From DASRDR01 sp963812945 [NCBI: uncultured Candidatus Rokubacteria bacterium] (GTDB taxonomy: Bacteria > Methylomirabilota > Methylomirabilia > Rokubacteriales), in the NCBI GenBank assembly GCA_963812945.1, contig CAWEXD010000010.1, positions 620,001 to 684,000 of the forward strand: a stretch of DNA of 64,000 bases. The letters are read 5' to 3'. Within the stretch, counting starts at the first letter, position 1. Every line of letters begins with the position of its first letter. The translations under genes and the position numbers were made by a program. The notes beneath the pieces are model-generated. The model made no database searches. It had not been told where the DNA came from and saw only the letters and a list, made by a program, of their open reading frames with translations. Shown piece after piece: positions 49,589 to 57,935 of the stretch.

Positions 49589-50980
49589 ATGACGGGCGCC
49601 GAGACGTACCGGGGCAAGGGGCTCATCGTCGACCCCATCCACGGGTACCTCCTCTACACCCGGTCCGACGGCATCACCGCCGGGGAGGCGACCGAGCAGG
49701 ACCTGCTCGATACGCCCTGGGTGCAGCGCCTCCGGCGCATCCCGCAGCTGCAGTCCGCGCGCTGGGTGTTCCCCACCGCCGAGCACAGCCGCTTCCCCCA
49801 CGCCCTCGGGGCGATGCACGTCGCCGGCCGCTTCGCCCAGCAGCTGTGGCCGTCGCTCAAGGCGGTGTTCCCCGACGCCCCCTCGGCCCCGCTCGTCGAG
49901 GAGCTCCTCCGCGTGGCGGGCCTCCTCCACGACGTGGGCCATGGCCCGTTCGGGCACTTCTTCGACGAGAACTTCCTGGCCGACATCGACCTCACCCACG
50001 AGCTGGTCGGCCAGCGGATCATTCGCGAGGAGCTCGGTGACGTCATCCGCGCGCTCCGCCGGAGCCCGCACGGCGCCTTCGCCGCCGGGGAGGCGCTCGA
50101 CCCCGAGTGGATCTGCTACCTCATGGGCAAGGGCTATACGCAGCCGGGCCCGGGCGATCCCCGCTGGCTCGCGTGCCTGAAGCCCGTGCTCTCGGGGATC
50201 TACACCGCGGACAACCTCGACTACGTGCTTCGGGACGCCCACATGTGCGGCGTGGCGGTGGGCGCCGACCTCGACCGGATCATCTACTACAGCTTCATTA
50301 CGCCCGACGGGCTCACGCTCGACCGGAGCGGAACCCAGGCGCTGATCATGTTCCTGACCGCGCGCTTCTACATGTACACGAACGTCTACTACCACCGCAC
50401 GACGCGCGCGATCGACCTCCACCTCAAGGAGATCTTCCGCCCGACGATGCGCATCGTCTTCCCGTGGGACCTCCGAAAGGACCTCCAGCCCTACCTCCAG
50501 CTCACGGAGTGGAGTCTCCTCGAGGAGGTCGGCCGCTGGCACGACGCCGACGACCCCGAGCGCCGCGCGCTCGGCCGGGAGTGGCGGCAGGTGCTCGACC
50601 GCCGGATCCGGTGGCGCATGGTCCACGAGGAGGTCCTCGACGACACCCTGATCCGGGGCTGGGCCGGCATGCAGCCGGAGTCCGTGGCGTCCGAGGTCCG
50701 GGCGGCCCTGCCGCCGGCGCTCCACGCCCTCGAGTTCCAGGTCGACCTCGCGTTCCAGGACCCCCGGCCGGAGAACCCGCTCGCGATGGGGGACCGGCAG
50801 ATCTACGTCTACGACGGCGCGACCGGCCGCGTGTCCACGGAGGCGCTGGCCGCCCTCTTCAAGTACCTCCCCGGCAAGGTCGCCCAGTGCCGGATCTTCG
50901 CGCGGGACCACCGTCACGACCGGGAGCTCACCGAGGCGTTCCGGCGGGTCCTCCACGACCCGGCGCCCCGGCCGGGCTGA
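49589..50980 (+). CDS. HD-domain phosphohydrolase (dGTPase-like)
   Basis: 463 residues, 5 bp after the nucleotidyltransferase. 'KGLIVDPIHGYLLYT' and 'LLDTPWVQRLRRIPQLQSARWVFPTAEHSRFPHALGAMHVAGRFA' are the conserved opening of the SamHD1/dGTPase-like HD family. 'AGLLHDVGHGPFGHFFDE' supplies the HD metal pair, with an earlier His ('EHSRFPH') and the later Asp in 'NLDYVLRDAHMCGV'. It likely removes triphosphate from nucleotides; the substrate cannot be given. The link to the glycan operon may be only positional. Confidence 0.88.
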   Translation: MTGAETYRGKGLIVDPIHGYLLYTRSDGITAGEATEQDLLDTPWVQRLRRIPQLQSARWVFPTAEHSRFPHALGAMHVAGRFAQQLWPSLKAVFPDAPSAPLVEELLRVAGLLHDVGHGPFGHFFDENFLADIDLTHELVGQRIIREELGDVIRALRRSPHGAFAAGEALDPEWICYLMGKGYTQPGPGDPRWLACLKPVLSGIYTADNLDYVLRDAHMCGVAVGADLDRIIYYSFITPDGLTLDRSGTQALIMFLTARFYMYTNVYYHRTTRAIDLHLKEIFRPTMRIVFPWDLRKDLQPYLQLTEWSLLEEVGRWHDADDPERRALGREWRQVLDRRIRWRMVHEEVLDDTLIRGWAGMQPESVASEVRAALPPALHALEFQVDLAFQDPRPENPLAMGDRQIYVYDGATGRVSTEALAALFKYLPGKVAQCRIFARDHRHDRELTEAFRRVLHDPAPRPG

Positions 50981-50984
50981 CCCC

Positions 50985-51479
50985 GTGGACCTCCTCGAGA
51001 TCAAGGGGCGGATCGCGGTCGCCCTGGTGGAGTCCATCTTCCGCCGGGCGGGCTTCGCGCTCGCCCCGGTCGTCCACCCCGAGACGTCGCCGCGCCAGGG
51101 CCGCGAGGACCTGATCCCGGACTTCCAGGCGACCCTGGCGCCCGCGGCCGGGGACCCGGCCGAGCCCACGGTCGTCGTCGAGGTCCGCTACCGGCCCCAG
51201 GTGGGCCAGTACCTGCTCATCGAGTCGCAGCGGGGCCCGCATTCCCTGTTCACGGTCGCCCGGCGGCAGTGGCCGGACCTGGTCTTCGTCTTCGTCACCG
51301 ACCACCCGGAGCCAGGGCGCTCGTGCTTCCAGCTCGTCGATCTCACGTCGTGGTCGGCGGGGACCGCCGTCGTGGCGGGGGATCTCCACGCCCACCCCGG
51401 GCTCCGGATCTTTCGTCACAACGTCGAGGAGCATGAGGCGCTCCTCCGCCGCATGTTCACCCTGCTGACCGGCGGCTGA
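50985..51479 (+). CDS. Hypothetical protein, possibly restriction-endonuclease-like fold
   Basis: 164 residues from the GTG at 50985, 4 bp after the HD gene. No family is recognised. An N-terminal helix 'KGRIAVALVESIFRRAGFALAP' precedes 'REDLIPDFQATLA', then a strand 'TVVVEVRYRPQVGQYLLIES'. This D...ExK/R-like order (Asp before a strand containing Glu and a basic residue) recalls PD-(D/E)xK nucleases. 'WPDLVFVFVTDHPEPG' follows. This fold idea is weak. Tight spacing suggests co-transcription with the phosphohydrolase. Confidence 0.6.
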   Translation: MDLLEIKGRIAVALVESIFRRAGFALAPVVHPETSPRQGREDLIPDFQATLAPAAGDPAEPTVVVEVRYRPQVGQYLLIESQRGPHSLFTVARRQWPDLVFVFVTDHPEPGRSCFQLVDLTSWSAGTAVVAGDLHAHPGLRIFRHNVEEHEALLRRMFTLLTGG

Positions 51480-51534
51480 CCGGGCACTCTCACTGGCGGT
51501 TGGGGGCGGCTGAGGCGGCTGGGGAGACGGACTC

Positions 51535-52704
51535 ATGGAGAAGTTCCGCGGCGTCGACTACTACGCGATCGAAGCGCTCCTGTCGGACGAGGAGCGGATG
51601 GTGCGCGACGCGGTCCGGGAGTGGGTCGAGGCGGAGTTCCTGCCGCTCGTCACCGAGCACCACCGGGCCGGCACCTTCCCGATGGCGCTCGTGTCGCAGC
51701 TGGGCGAGCTCGGGATCTTCGGCGCGACCCTCAAGGGCTACGGCTGCGCGGGGCTCTCCCACGTCGCGTACGGGCTGATCATGCAGGAGCTCGAGCGCGG
51801 CGACTCGGGCCTCCGGTCCTTCGCGTCGGTGCAGAGCGGCCTCGTCATGTACCCGATCCACCGCTACGGCTCGGACGCGCAGAAGGACCGCTGGCTGCCC
51901 GCCCTCCAGCGCGGCGCGGCGATCGGGTGCTTCGGGCTGACCGAGCCCGACCACGGGTCGGACCCCGGCGGGATGGCGACGCGCGCCGTCCGGCGGGGGG
52001 ACGAGTACGTCCTGAACGGCACCAAGCTCTGGATCACGAACGGCTCGGTCGCCGACGTCGCCGTCGTGTGGGCGAAGGACGACACGGGAGAGATCGGCGG
52101 CTTCCTGGTCGAGCGCGGCACGCCGGGGTTCGGCGCCCTCGACATCCACGGTAAGTTCTCGATGCGCGCCTCGGTCACCTCGGAGCTCTCGTTCCAGGAC
52201 TGCCGCATCCCGCTCGCGAACCGCCTGCCGGGCGCCAAGGCGCTCAAGGCGCCGCTCTCGTGCCTGTCCCAGGCGCGGTACGGGATCGCCTGGGGCGCGG
52301 TCGGCGCGGCCCAGGCGTGCTACGACTGGACGCTCCAGTACGCGCAGACGCGCGTCCAGTTCGGGAAGCCCATCGCCGCCTTCCAGCTCGTCCAGCGGAA
52401 GCTCGTGTGGATGGTCACGGAGATCACCAAGGCGCAGCTCCTGTGCCTCCAGCTCGGGCGGCTCAAGGACGGACCGGGCGTCCGGCCCCAGCAGGTGTCG
52501 ATGGCGAAGATGAACAACGTGTGGATGGCGCTCGAGACGGCGCGGATGGCGCGGGACATCCTCGGGGCGGCGGGGATCGTCGACGAGCACCCCGTGATCC
52601 GGCACCTCCTGAACCTCGAGACCGTCGTCACCTACGAGGGGACGCACGACATCCACACGCTGATCATCGGGCGCGACGTCACGGGGCTGGACGCCTTCGC
52701 CTGA
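51535..52704 (+). CDS. gcdH: Glutaryl-CoA dehydrogenase-type acyl-CoA dehydrogenase
   Basis: 389 residues. The segment 'GCFGLTEPDHGSDPGGMATRAV' followed by 'GTKLWITNGSVADVAVVWAKDD' is the glutaryl-CoA dehydrogenase signature, and 'RFGKPIAAFQ'-type 'VQFGKPIAAFQLVQRKL' is the FAD/tetramer region. The C-terminal 'ETVVTYEGTHDIHTLIIGRDVTGLDAF' carries the catalytic Glu. Such enzymes oxidise and decarboxylate glutaryl-CoA to crotonyl-CoA in lysine and aromatic breakdown. A close relative acting on another dicarboxyl-CoA cannot be excluded. Confidence 0.88.
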   Translation: MEKFRGVDYYAIEALLSDEERMVRDAVREWVEAEFLPLVTEHHRAGTFPMALVSQLGELGIFGATLKGYGCAGLSHVAYGLIMQELERGDSGLRSFASVQSGLVMYPIHRYGSDAQKDRWLPALQRGAAIGCFGLTEPDHGSDPGGMATRAVRRGDEYVLNGTKLWITNGSVADVAVVWAKDDTGEIGGFLVERGTPGFGALDIHGKFSMRASVTSELSFQDCRIPLANRLPGAKALKAPLSCLSQARYGIAWGAVGAAQACYDWTLQYAQTRVQFGKPIAAFQLVQRKLVWMVTEITKAQLLCLQLGRLKDGPGVRPQQVSMAKMNNVWMALETARMARDILGAAGIVDEHPVIRHLLNLETVVTYEGTHDIHTLIIGRDVTGLDAFA

Positions 52705-52709
52705 GCCCC

Positions 52710-53588
52710 ATGGCCGACGAGACGCCGCTTCAGCCCGGCGAGGTGATCCTCCTCGTCGACCTCCGGCGCGGCAAGCGCCACCTCGTGACGCTCCGCGCGG
52801 GGCAAGCGTTCCACTCGGACCGGGGGTTCATCCCGCACGAGACCCTGCTCGGCCAGGCCGAGGGCGCGGTGGCGGTCACGTCGCGCGGGGCCCGGTATCT
52901 CGCGCTCCGGCCGACGCTCGCCGAGTACGTGCTGGAGATGCCGCGGGGCGCCCAGATCATCTACCCGAAGGACCTCGCGACGATCGCCCTCTTCGCGGAC
53001 ATCGGGCCGGGGCAGACGGTGGTGGAGGCGGGCCTCGGCTCGGGGGCGCTGACCCTCGTGCTCCTGCGCCTGGTCGGCCCGACGGGACGGGTGGTCTCCT
53101 ACGAGGCGCGCGAGGAGTTCGCGCGCCGGGCCCAGCGCAACATCGAGGCGCGGCTCGGCCCCGGCGTGCCCCACACGGTGCGCCTCCAGGACGTCTACCT
53201 CGGGATCGAGGAGGCCGCGGTCGATCGCGTGGTGCTGGACCTTCCCGAGCCCTGGCGGCTCGTGGAGTCGGCGGCGCAGGCGCTCCGCGCGGGCGGCCTC
53301 TTCTGCGCCTACGTCCCCACGATCCCGCAATCCCAGCGCGTCCACGAGGCGCTCGCCGCGCACCCGGCGTTCGCGCTCGCCGAGACCTTCGAGACGCTCC
53401 TCCGGCCCTGGAACATCGCCGGCCCCTCCGTCCGGCCGGCCCACCGCATGGTCGCGCACACGGGCTTTCTCACCCTGGCCCGCCGGGTCCAGCCCGACGC
53501 CGGCCGCCCGGCGCCGCCCGCGGACGCGGCCTCCGACGAGGGACCCGACGCGGCGGACCGTCCGGCCGACGGTCCGGAGGAGGCGTGA
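52710..53588 (+). CDS. trmI: tRNA (adenine-58-N1)-methyltransferase TrmI
   Basis: 292 residues from the ATG at 52710. An N-terminal beta-domain 'PGEVILLVDLRRGKRHLVTLRAGQAFHSDRGFIPHETLLG' and 'IIYPKDLATIALFADIGPGQTVVEAGLGSGALTLVLLRLVGP' (AdoMet motif I) are typical. 'DVYLGIEEAAVDRVVLDLPEPW' holds the catalytic motif, and 'TIPQSQRVHEAL' follows. It methylates A58 in the T-loop of tRNAs. A disordered Pro/Ala/Asp tail ends the protein. It overlaps the permease start. Confidence 0.93.
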   Translation: MADETPLQPGEVILLVDLRRGKRHLVTLRAGQAFHSDRGFIPHETLLGQAEGAVAVTSRGARYLALRPTLAEYVLEMPRGAQIIYPKDLATIALFADIGPGQTVVEAGLGSGALTLVLLRLVGPTGRVVSYEAREEFARRAQRNIEARLGPGVPHTVRLQDVYLGIEEAAVDRVVLDLPEPWRLVESAAQALRAGGLFCAYVPTIPQSQRVHEALAAHPAFALAETFETLLRPWNIAGPSVRPAHRMVAHTGFLTLARRVQPDAGRPAPPADAASDEGPDAADRPADGPEEA

Positions 53589-54946
53589 TGCTGGACCGCT
53601 ACTTCAGGCTGAAGGAGCACGGGACGACCGCGGGCACCGAGGTGCTGGCCGGGCTCACGACGTTCATGGTCATGGCCTACATCATCTTCGTGAACCCCGC
53701 GATCCTCTCCTTCGTCGGCGTGCCCGCGCTCCGGGCCCAGGGCGTGCCCTTCGCCCCCACGCTCGCGGCGACGTGCCTGGTGGCGGCGCTCGCCACGGCC
53801 GCGATGGGGCTCGTCACGAACTACCCCCTGGCCGTCGCGTCCGGCATGGGGCTGAACGCGGTGGTCGCCTTCCAGCTGATCGCGGCGCAAGGGCTGCCGT
53901 GGCCGGCGGCCATGGGCGTCATCTTCTGGGAGGGCGTGCTCATCACGGTCCTCGTGCTGATCGGCGTCCGGGAAGCGGTGCTGAACGCCATCCCGCTGGC
54001 GCTCAAGCGGGCCATCTCGGTCGGGATCGGCCTCTTCATCCTCTTCATCGGCCTCGTGAACGCCGGGATCGTCCGGCCCGGCCAGGGCATCCCGGTGACG
54101 CTCGGCGCCTTGACCAGCGCGAAGGTCGTGGTGGCCGTGGTGGGGCTGCTCCTGACGCTGCTGCTCCTCGCGCGCGGCGTCCGGGCCGCGCTTCTCCTCG
54201 GGATCCTCGGCACCACGCTGCTGGCGATCGCCGTCAACGCGCTCCGCGGGGGCGCGGTGTGGACCACGCCGGGGGTGGCGGTGGTGCCGGCGTCGGTCGT
54301 GGGCTGGCCCGACTTCTCGACGCTCGGCGCCGGCGTCAACCTCGAGGTCTTCGTGCGGCTGGGCCTCCTGGGCGCCGCGCTCGCGATCTTCTCGATCATG
54401 CTCTCGGACTTCTTCGACACGGTGGGCACCGTGATCGGGATCGGGGGCGAGGCGCGGTGGCTCGACAAGGCGGGCCGCCTGCCCCGCATGAACCGCGTGC
54501 TGGTCGTCGACTCCCTGGCGGCGGCCCTCGGCGGGGCCGCGAGCGCCTCGTCGGCGACCACCTATATCGAGTCGGCGGCGGGCGTGGCCGCCGGCGGCCG
54601 GACCGGGCTCACGTCGGTCGTCGTCGCCCTCTGCTTCGCGCTGGCGCTCTTCATCGCGCCGCTCGCGGGCGTCGTGCCGCCCGAGGCCACGGCGCCGGCG
54701 CTCATCATCGTCGGCTATCTCATGTGCGCGCTCGTCCGGGAGATCCCGTTCGCGGACCTCGAGGAAGGGTTCCCGGCGCTGCTCACCATGACGCTCATGC
54801 CGTTCTCGTACTCGATCACCAACGGGATCGGGGCGGGGTTCGTGAGCTACGTCGCCATCAAGCTCGCGCGGGGTCGCGCGGGAGCCGTCCACCCGCTCAT
54901 GTACGCCGCCGCGCTCGCGTTCGTGCTGTACTTCGTGCTGCACTGA
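53588..54946 (+). CDS. NCS2/AzgA-type purine (guanine/hypoxanthine) permease
   Basis: 452 residues from the ATG at 53588; a GTG three bases earlier is equally possible. About 13 membrane helices. Conserved AzgA-group motifs: 'GTEVLAGLTTFMVMAYIIFVNPAILS', 'NYPLAVASGMGLNAVVAFQLI', 'DFFDTVGTVIGIGGEARWLDK' and 'GAASASSATTYIESAAGVAAGGRTGLTSVV'. These include the TM10 region that binds purine. It imports a purine base with protons. It is coupled to trmI by a shared stop/start. Confidence 0.92.
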   Translation: MLDRYFRLKEHGTTAGTEVLAGLTTFMVMAYIIFVNPAILSFVGVPALRAQGVPFAPTLAATCLVAALATAAMGLVTNYPLAVASGMGLNAVVAFQLIAAQGLPWPAAMGVIFWEGVLITVLVLIGVREAVLNAIPLALKRAISVGIGLFILFIGLVNAGIVRPGQGIPVTLGALTSAKVVVAVVGLLLTLLLLARGVRAALLLGILGTTLLAIAVNALRGGAVWTTPGVAVVPASVVGWPDFSTLGAGVNLEVFVRLGLLGAALAIFSIMLSDFFDTVGTVIGIGGEARWLDKAGRLPRMNRVLVVDSLAAALGGAASASSATTYIESAAGVAAGGRTGLTSVVVALCFALALFIAPLAGVVPPEATAPALIIVGYLMCALVREIPFADLEEGFPALLTMTLMPFSYSITNGIGAGFVSYVAIKLARGRAGAVHPLMYAAALAFVLYFVLH

Positions 54947-54983
54947 GGCGGTCCCGCGCCCCGGCCGCGCCGGGCCCGTGTGG

Positions 54984-54989
54984 TAGGCT
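54984..54989 (+). promoter_or_regulatory. Possible -10 element (TAGGCT)
   Basis: Ten bases before the start of the PpiD-like gene, in the only gap of this gene group longer than 50 bp. A short-leader transcript would result. Weak on sequence alone. Confidence 0.25.
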
Positions 54990-54998
54990 ATTTCCCCT

Positions 54999-56906
54999 AT
55001 GGCCATGATGACGTGGATGCGGCGCCTGTCGCCGTATCTGCTCGCCGCCGTGCTGCTCGCCTTCGTCGTGAGCCTCGCCTACTTCGGGACGACCGGGAAC
55101 CCGGGCGGCGACGGCGGCCGGGCCGCGGTCGTGACGGTGGACGGGGACGCGGTGTCGGCGGTGACCTTCGACCGCGCCTACCGCGCCGCGGTGGAGCAGA
55201 TGCGCCAGATGGCCGGCGAGCGCTGGTCGGAGGAGCTGCCCCGGATGCTCCGGCTCCGCGATCAGGTGGCCGAGCGGCTCGTCGAGGAGCGCCTCGTCGC
55301 GCGGGGCGCGGCCCGCGAGGGGATCGCCGTCTCCGACGCGGAGCTCGCCGAGCAGATCATGCGCGTCGGCGCCTTCCAGGAGGGCGGGCGCTTCTCGCGG
55401 GACCGCTACGTGCGGCTCCTCGCCATGACCCAGCCGCCCATGACGACGACCGAGTTCGAGGCCGACTTCCGCGCGGAGCTCGTGCGCCAGCGCCTGCAGG
55501 CCCTCGTCGCCGACGGCGCCAAGGTCACCGAGGCGGAGGCGCGCCGGGCCTGGGAGATCGACCGGAGCCGGGTGCGCGCGGCCTATCTTCTGCTCCCGGT
55601 GGGGAGCGGGGACGGGCTCGAGGCGACCGACGCGGAGCTCGAGGCCTACTTCCAGGCCCATCAGGCCGAGTTCACCCAGCCCGAGCGGCGTCGGGTGCTG
55701 GCCGCCGTCCTGCCGGCGGCGAGCGTGCCCGCGCCGGCCATCACCGACGCCGACATCGAGGCCGCGTACAAGGCGCGCCAGAGCCAGTTCGAGCAGCCGC
55801 CCCGCACCAAGGTCTCGCACATCCTCGTCAAGGTGCCCAGCGTGGGCGGGAGCGGCGCGGAGGACCAGGCTCGGGCCCGGGCCGAGGCCGCGCTCGGCCG
55901 GATCCGGGGGGGCGCCGACTTCGCCCAGGTCGCCAAGGAGATGTCGGAGGATCCCGCGACGGCGAGCCGGGGCGGCGACCTCGGGCTGATCGGGGCCGGC
56001 GAGCTCGTGCCCGAGGTGGACAAGCTCATCCAGAGCCTCAAGCCGGGTGAGCTCGGCGGGCCGGTCCGGAGCCCCTTCGGCTACCACGTCGTGAAGGTCT
56101 TCGAGCGCGCGCCGGGCTCGCGCAAGGAGCTGAAGGAGGTCGCCTCGACCCTCCGGGCGACGCTCGCCGCCGAAGGGCAGATGCGGGCGCACCGGGACCG
56201 CGCGCAGGACGCCCAGCGCGCGCTCCTGGTGGCGGCCGACTTTGCCGCGGAGGCGCGCCGGCTCGGCCTCACGGTCCGCGAGGTCGGCCCGCTCCGGCGC
56301 GGCGATCCGGTGGAGGGCGTGGGCCAGGTCGCCGAGGTCAGCGACGCCATCTTCGCCCTCCCGCCCGACGGCGTGAGCAATCCCGTGCGCGTGCCGGAGG
56401 GCTTCGTGATCCTGCGGCTTCTCGGCCGGGAGCCGTCCCGCATCGTCCCGCTGGCCGAGGCCCGCGCCGCCGTGCTGCGCGCCGTGCGGCGCCAGAAGGC
56501 GCGGGAGGAGACCCGCGGGCGGGCCGAGAAGCTCGTCGAGGCCGTCCGGAAGGGCGAGGACCCGCGCGCCTTGGCCCGCCAGCATGGGGCGACGTTCGCG
56601 GAGATCGGCCCCTTCTCCCGGACCGAGCCGCTCGGTGACCGGGCGCTCGGCCAGAGCCTCGGGCCCGCCGCGCTGGCCCTGCCCGACGGGGGCGTCGGCG
56701 GGCCCGTGGAGGGGCCGGGCGGCGTCTACGTCGTCAAGCTCCTCGAGCGGGAGCGCCCCGAGCCCGCGGCCTTCGAGGCGGCGCGGGTGGAGACCGAGGC
56801 GCGCCTCCTCCGCGAGAAGCGCGCGCGGCTCTGGCAGGCGTGGCTCGCCGCCGAGCGGGCGAGCGCCAAGATCGAGATCAACCGCCAGATCCTCTCCGAC
56901 AGCTAG
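54999..56906 (+). CDS. PpiD/SurA-like periplasmic peptidyl-prolyl isomerase, membrane-anchored
   Basis: 635 residues. A single N-terminal helix 'LSPYLLAAVLLAFVVSLAYFG' anchors it in the inner membrane. The SurA_N-like chaperone region (~40-230) precedes a parvulin domain (~265-370): 'TKVSHILVKVPSV', 'GADFAQVAKEMSEDPATASRGGDLGLIGAGELVPEVDKLI', 'SPFGYHVVKVFER'. A second, degenerate parvulin-like segment covers ~380-600 ('DGVSNPVRVPEGFVILRL', 'GPVEGPGGVYVVKLLER'). It assists folding of exported proteins emerging from the translocon. Length matches PpiD (~620). Confidence 0.9.
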   Translation: MAMMTWMRRLSPYLLAAVLLAFVVSLAYFGTTGNPGGDGGRAAVVTVDGDAVSAVTFDRAYRAAVEQMRQMAGERWSEELPRMLRLRDQVAERLVEERLVARGAAREGIAVSDAELAEQIMRVGAFQEGGRFSRDRYVRLLAMTQPPMTTTEFEADFRAELVRQRLQALVADGAKVTEAEARRAWEIDRSRVRAAYLLLPVGSGDGLEATDAELEAYFQAHQAEFTQPERRRVLAAVLPAASVPAPAITDADIEAAYKARQSQFEQPPRTKVSHILVKVPSVGGSGAEDQARARAEAALGRIRGGADFAQVAKEMSEDPATASRGGDLGLIGAGELVPEVDKLIQSLKPGELGGPVRSPFGYHVVKVFERAPGSRKELKEVASTLRATLAAEGQMRAHRDRAQDAQRALLVAADFAAEARRLGLTVREVGPLRRGDPVEGVGQVAEVSDAIFALPPDGVSNPVRVPEGFVILRLLGREPSRIVPLAEARAAVLRAVRRQKAREETRGRAEKLVEAVRKGEDPRALARQHGATFAEIGPFSRTEPLGDRALGQSLGPAALALPDGGVGGPVEGPGGVYVVKLLERERPEPAAFEAARVETEARLLREKRARLWQAWLAAERASAKIEINRQILSDS

Positions 56907-56920
56907 GGACCATCCAGGCG

Positions 56921-57328
56921 ATGCGGCTCCGCCGCGCCCACGCCGAGTTCCTTGCCCGCCAGCGGGTCGCCCACGTCGCGACCGCGAGTCCGACGGGCGC
57001 GCCGCACGTGGTCCCGGTGTGCCTCGCGGTGGACGGCGGGCGGCTCTACTTCGCGTCCGGCAAGACCGGCCGGAAGATCCGGGATCTCCGGGCGAACGCC
57101 CAGATCGCCGTGAGCGCCGACGACTACACCGAGCTGTGGGACGGGCTCCGCGGCGTCGTCGTGAGCGGCACCGCCCGAATCCACGCGCGGAACGCGACGT
57201 TTCGCCGGATCCGGCGGCGCCTCTACCAGAAGTATCCGCAGTACCGGACCGAGGCGACGCTCGGCGACGGGGACTCGGTCGTGGTGGAGATCGTCCCCCG
57301 GCGCGTCTTCGCCTGGGGCTTCGACTAG
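56921..57328 (+). CDS. Pyridoxamine-5'-phosphate-oxidase-fold (PPOX/F420-type) protein
   Basis: 135 residues from the ATG at 56921, 14 bp after the PpiD gene. The split-barrel opening 'HAEFLARQRVAHVATASPTGAPHVVPVCLAVDGGRLYFAS' and 'KIRDLRANAQIAVSADDY' matches PPOX-class proteins that bind FMN or F420. 'VVVSGTARI' and 'RVFAWGFD' complete the barrel. A role in F420-linked redox is possible, but the cofactor cannot be decided from sequence. Confidence 0.85.
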   Translation: MRLRRAHAEFLARQRVAHVATASPTGAPHVVPVCLAVDGGRLYFASGKTGRKIRDLRANAQIAVSADDYTELWDGLRGVVVSGTARIHARNATFRRIRRRLYQKYPQYRTEATLGDGDSVVVEIVPRRVFAWGFD

Positions 57329-57356
57329 GCGCGCCCGCGGGCGCCGCGCCGGCGCC

Positions 57357-57935
57357 CTACTGCTGGTAGCCGTAGAGCCGCCACACCCCCTGCTCGCGCC
57401 GCGCGACCTCGAGCTCGCGCTCCCACTGGAAGAGCCCGAGCCACTGCCCGACGAGCGCGACCTGGCCCGACACCTCGCCAGTGGTCCAGACCCACGCGTG
57501 CGCGCCGACCAGGCGCACCTCGTTCAGCTCGACGCGCGCCCGGACCTGCTGGTGGAGCTGGTAGAGCGTGAGGAGCTGGGCCCGCACGGAGCGCTTGCCG
57601 AAGGGCCCGGTCCAGTACGCCTCGGAGACCTGGGCCAGGACGCCCTCCGCGTCCCGCGCCTGGAAGCGGTCGACGGCCCGGGCGATCGCCGCGCGGATTT
57701 CCTCCACCACCGCGGGCGGCGCCGGCGTGCCGGGACGGGCGTCGGCGGGCGGGGGCGTGGGGGCCGCGGGTGCGGGCGGCGTGGCCGGGCGGCCCGGGGG
57801 CACGGGCCGGGGCGGAGGCGGCGGGACCGACTGCGCCCAGCCGGGCCCGCGCGGGTGGAGGAGGCCGGCGGTCACGGCGGCCAGGGCGGCGAGGAGCCGG
57901 CGCCGGCTCGGGCCCCGGCTCCCCTGGCCCGTCAT
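57357..57935 (-). CDS. Exported proline-rich protein with NTF2-like C-terminal domain
   Basis: 192 residues from the ATG at 57935, overlapping the RND pump stop (ATGA). A twin-arginine-like start 'PSRRRLLAALAAVTAGLLHP' suggests export, though the RR is followed by R and not a strict Tat motif. A Pro/Ala-rich linker (~40-80) leads to a globular C-terminus 'IAAAIARAVDRFQARDAEGVLAQVSEAYW'-like helix (actual: 'IRAAIARAVDRFQARDAEGVLAQV') and strands 'VRARVELNEVRLVGAHAWVW', then 'WERELEVARREQGVWRLYGYQQ'. These resemble SnoaL/DUF4440 NTF2-like folds. It is the third gene of the efflux operon, function unknown. Confidence 0.65.
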   Translation of the reverse strand: MTGQGSRGPSRRRLLAALAAVTAGLLHPRGPGWAQSVPPPPPRPVPPGRPATPPAPAAPTPPPADARPGTPAPPAVVEEIRAAIARAVDRFQARDAEGVLAQVSEAYWTGPFGKRSVRAQLLTLYQLHQQVRARVELNEVRLVGAHAWVWTTGEVSGQVALVGQWLGLFQWERELEVARREQGVWRLYGYQQ

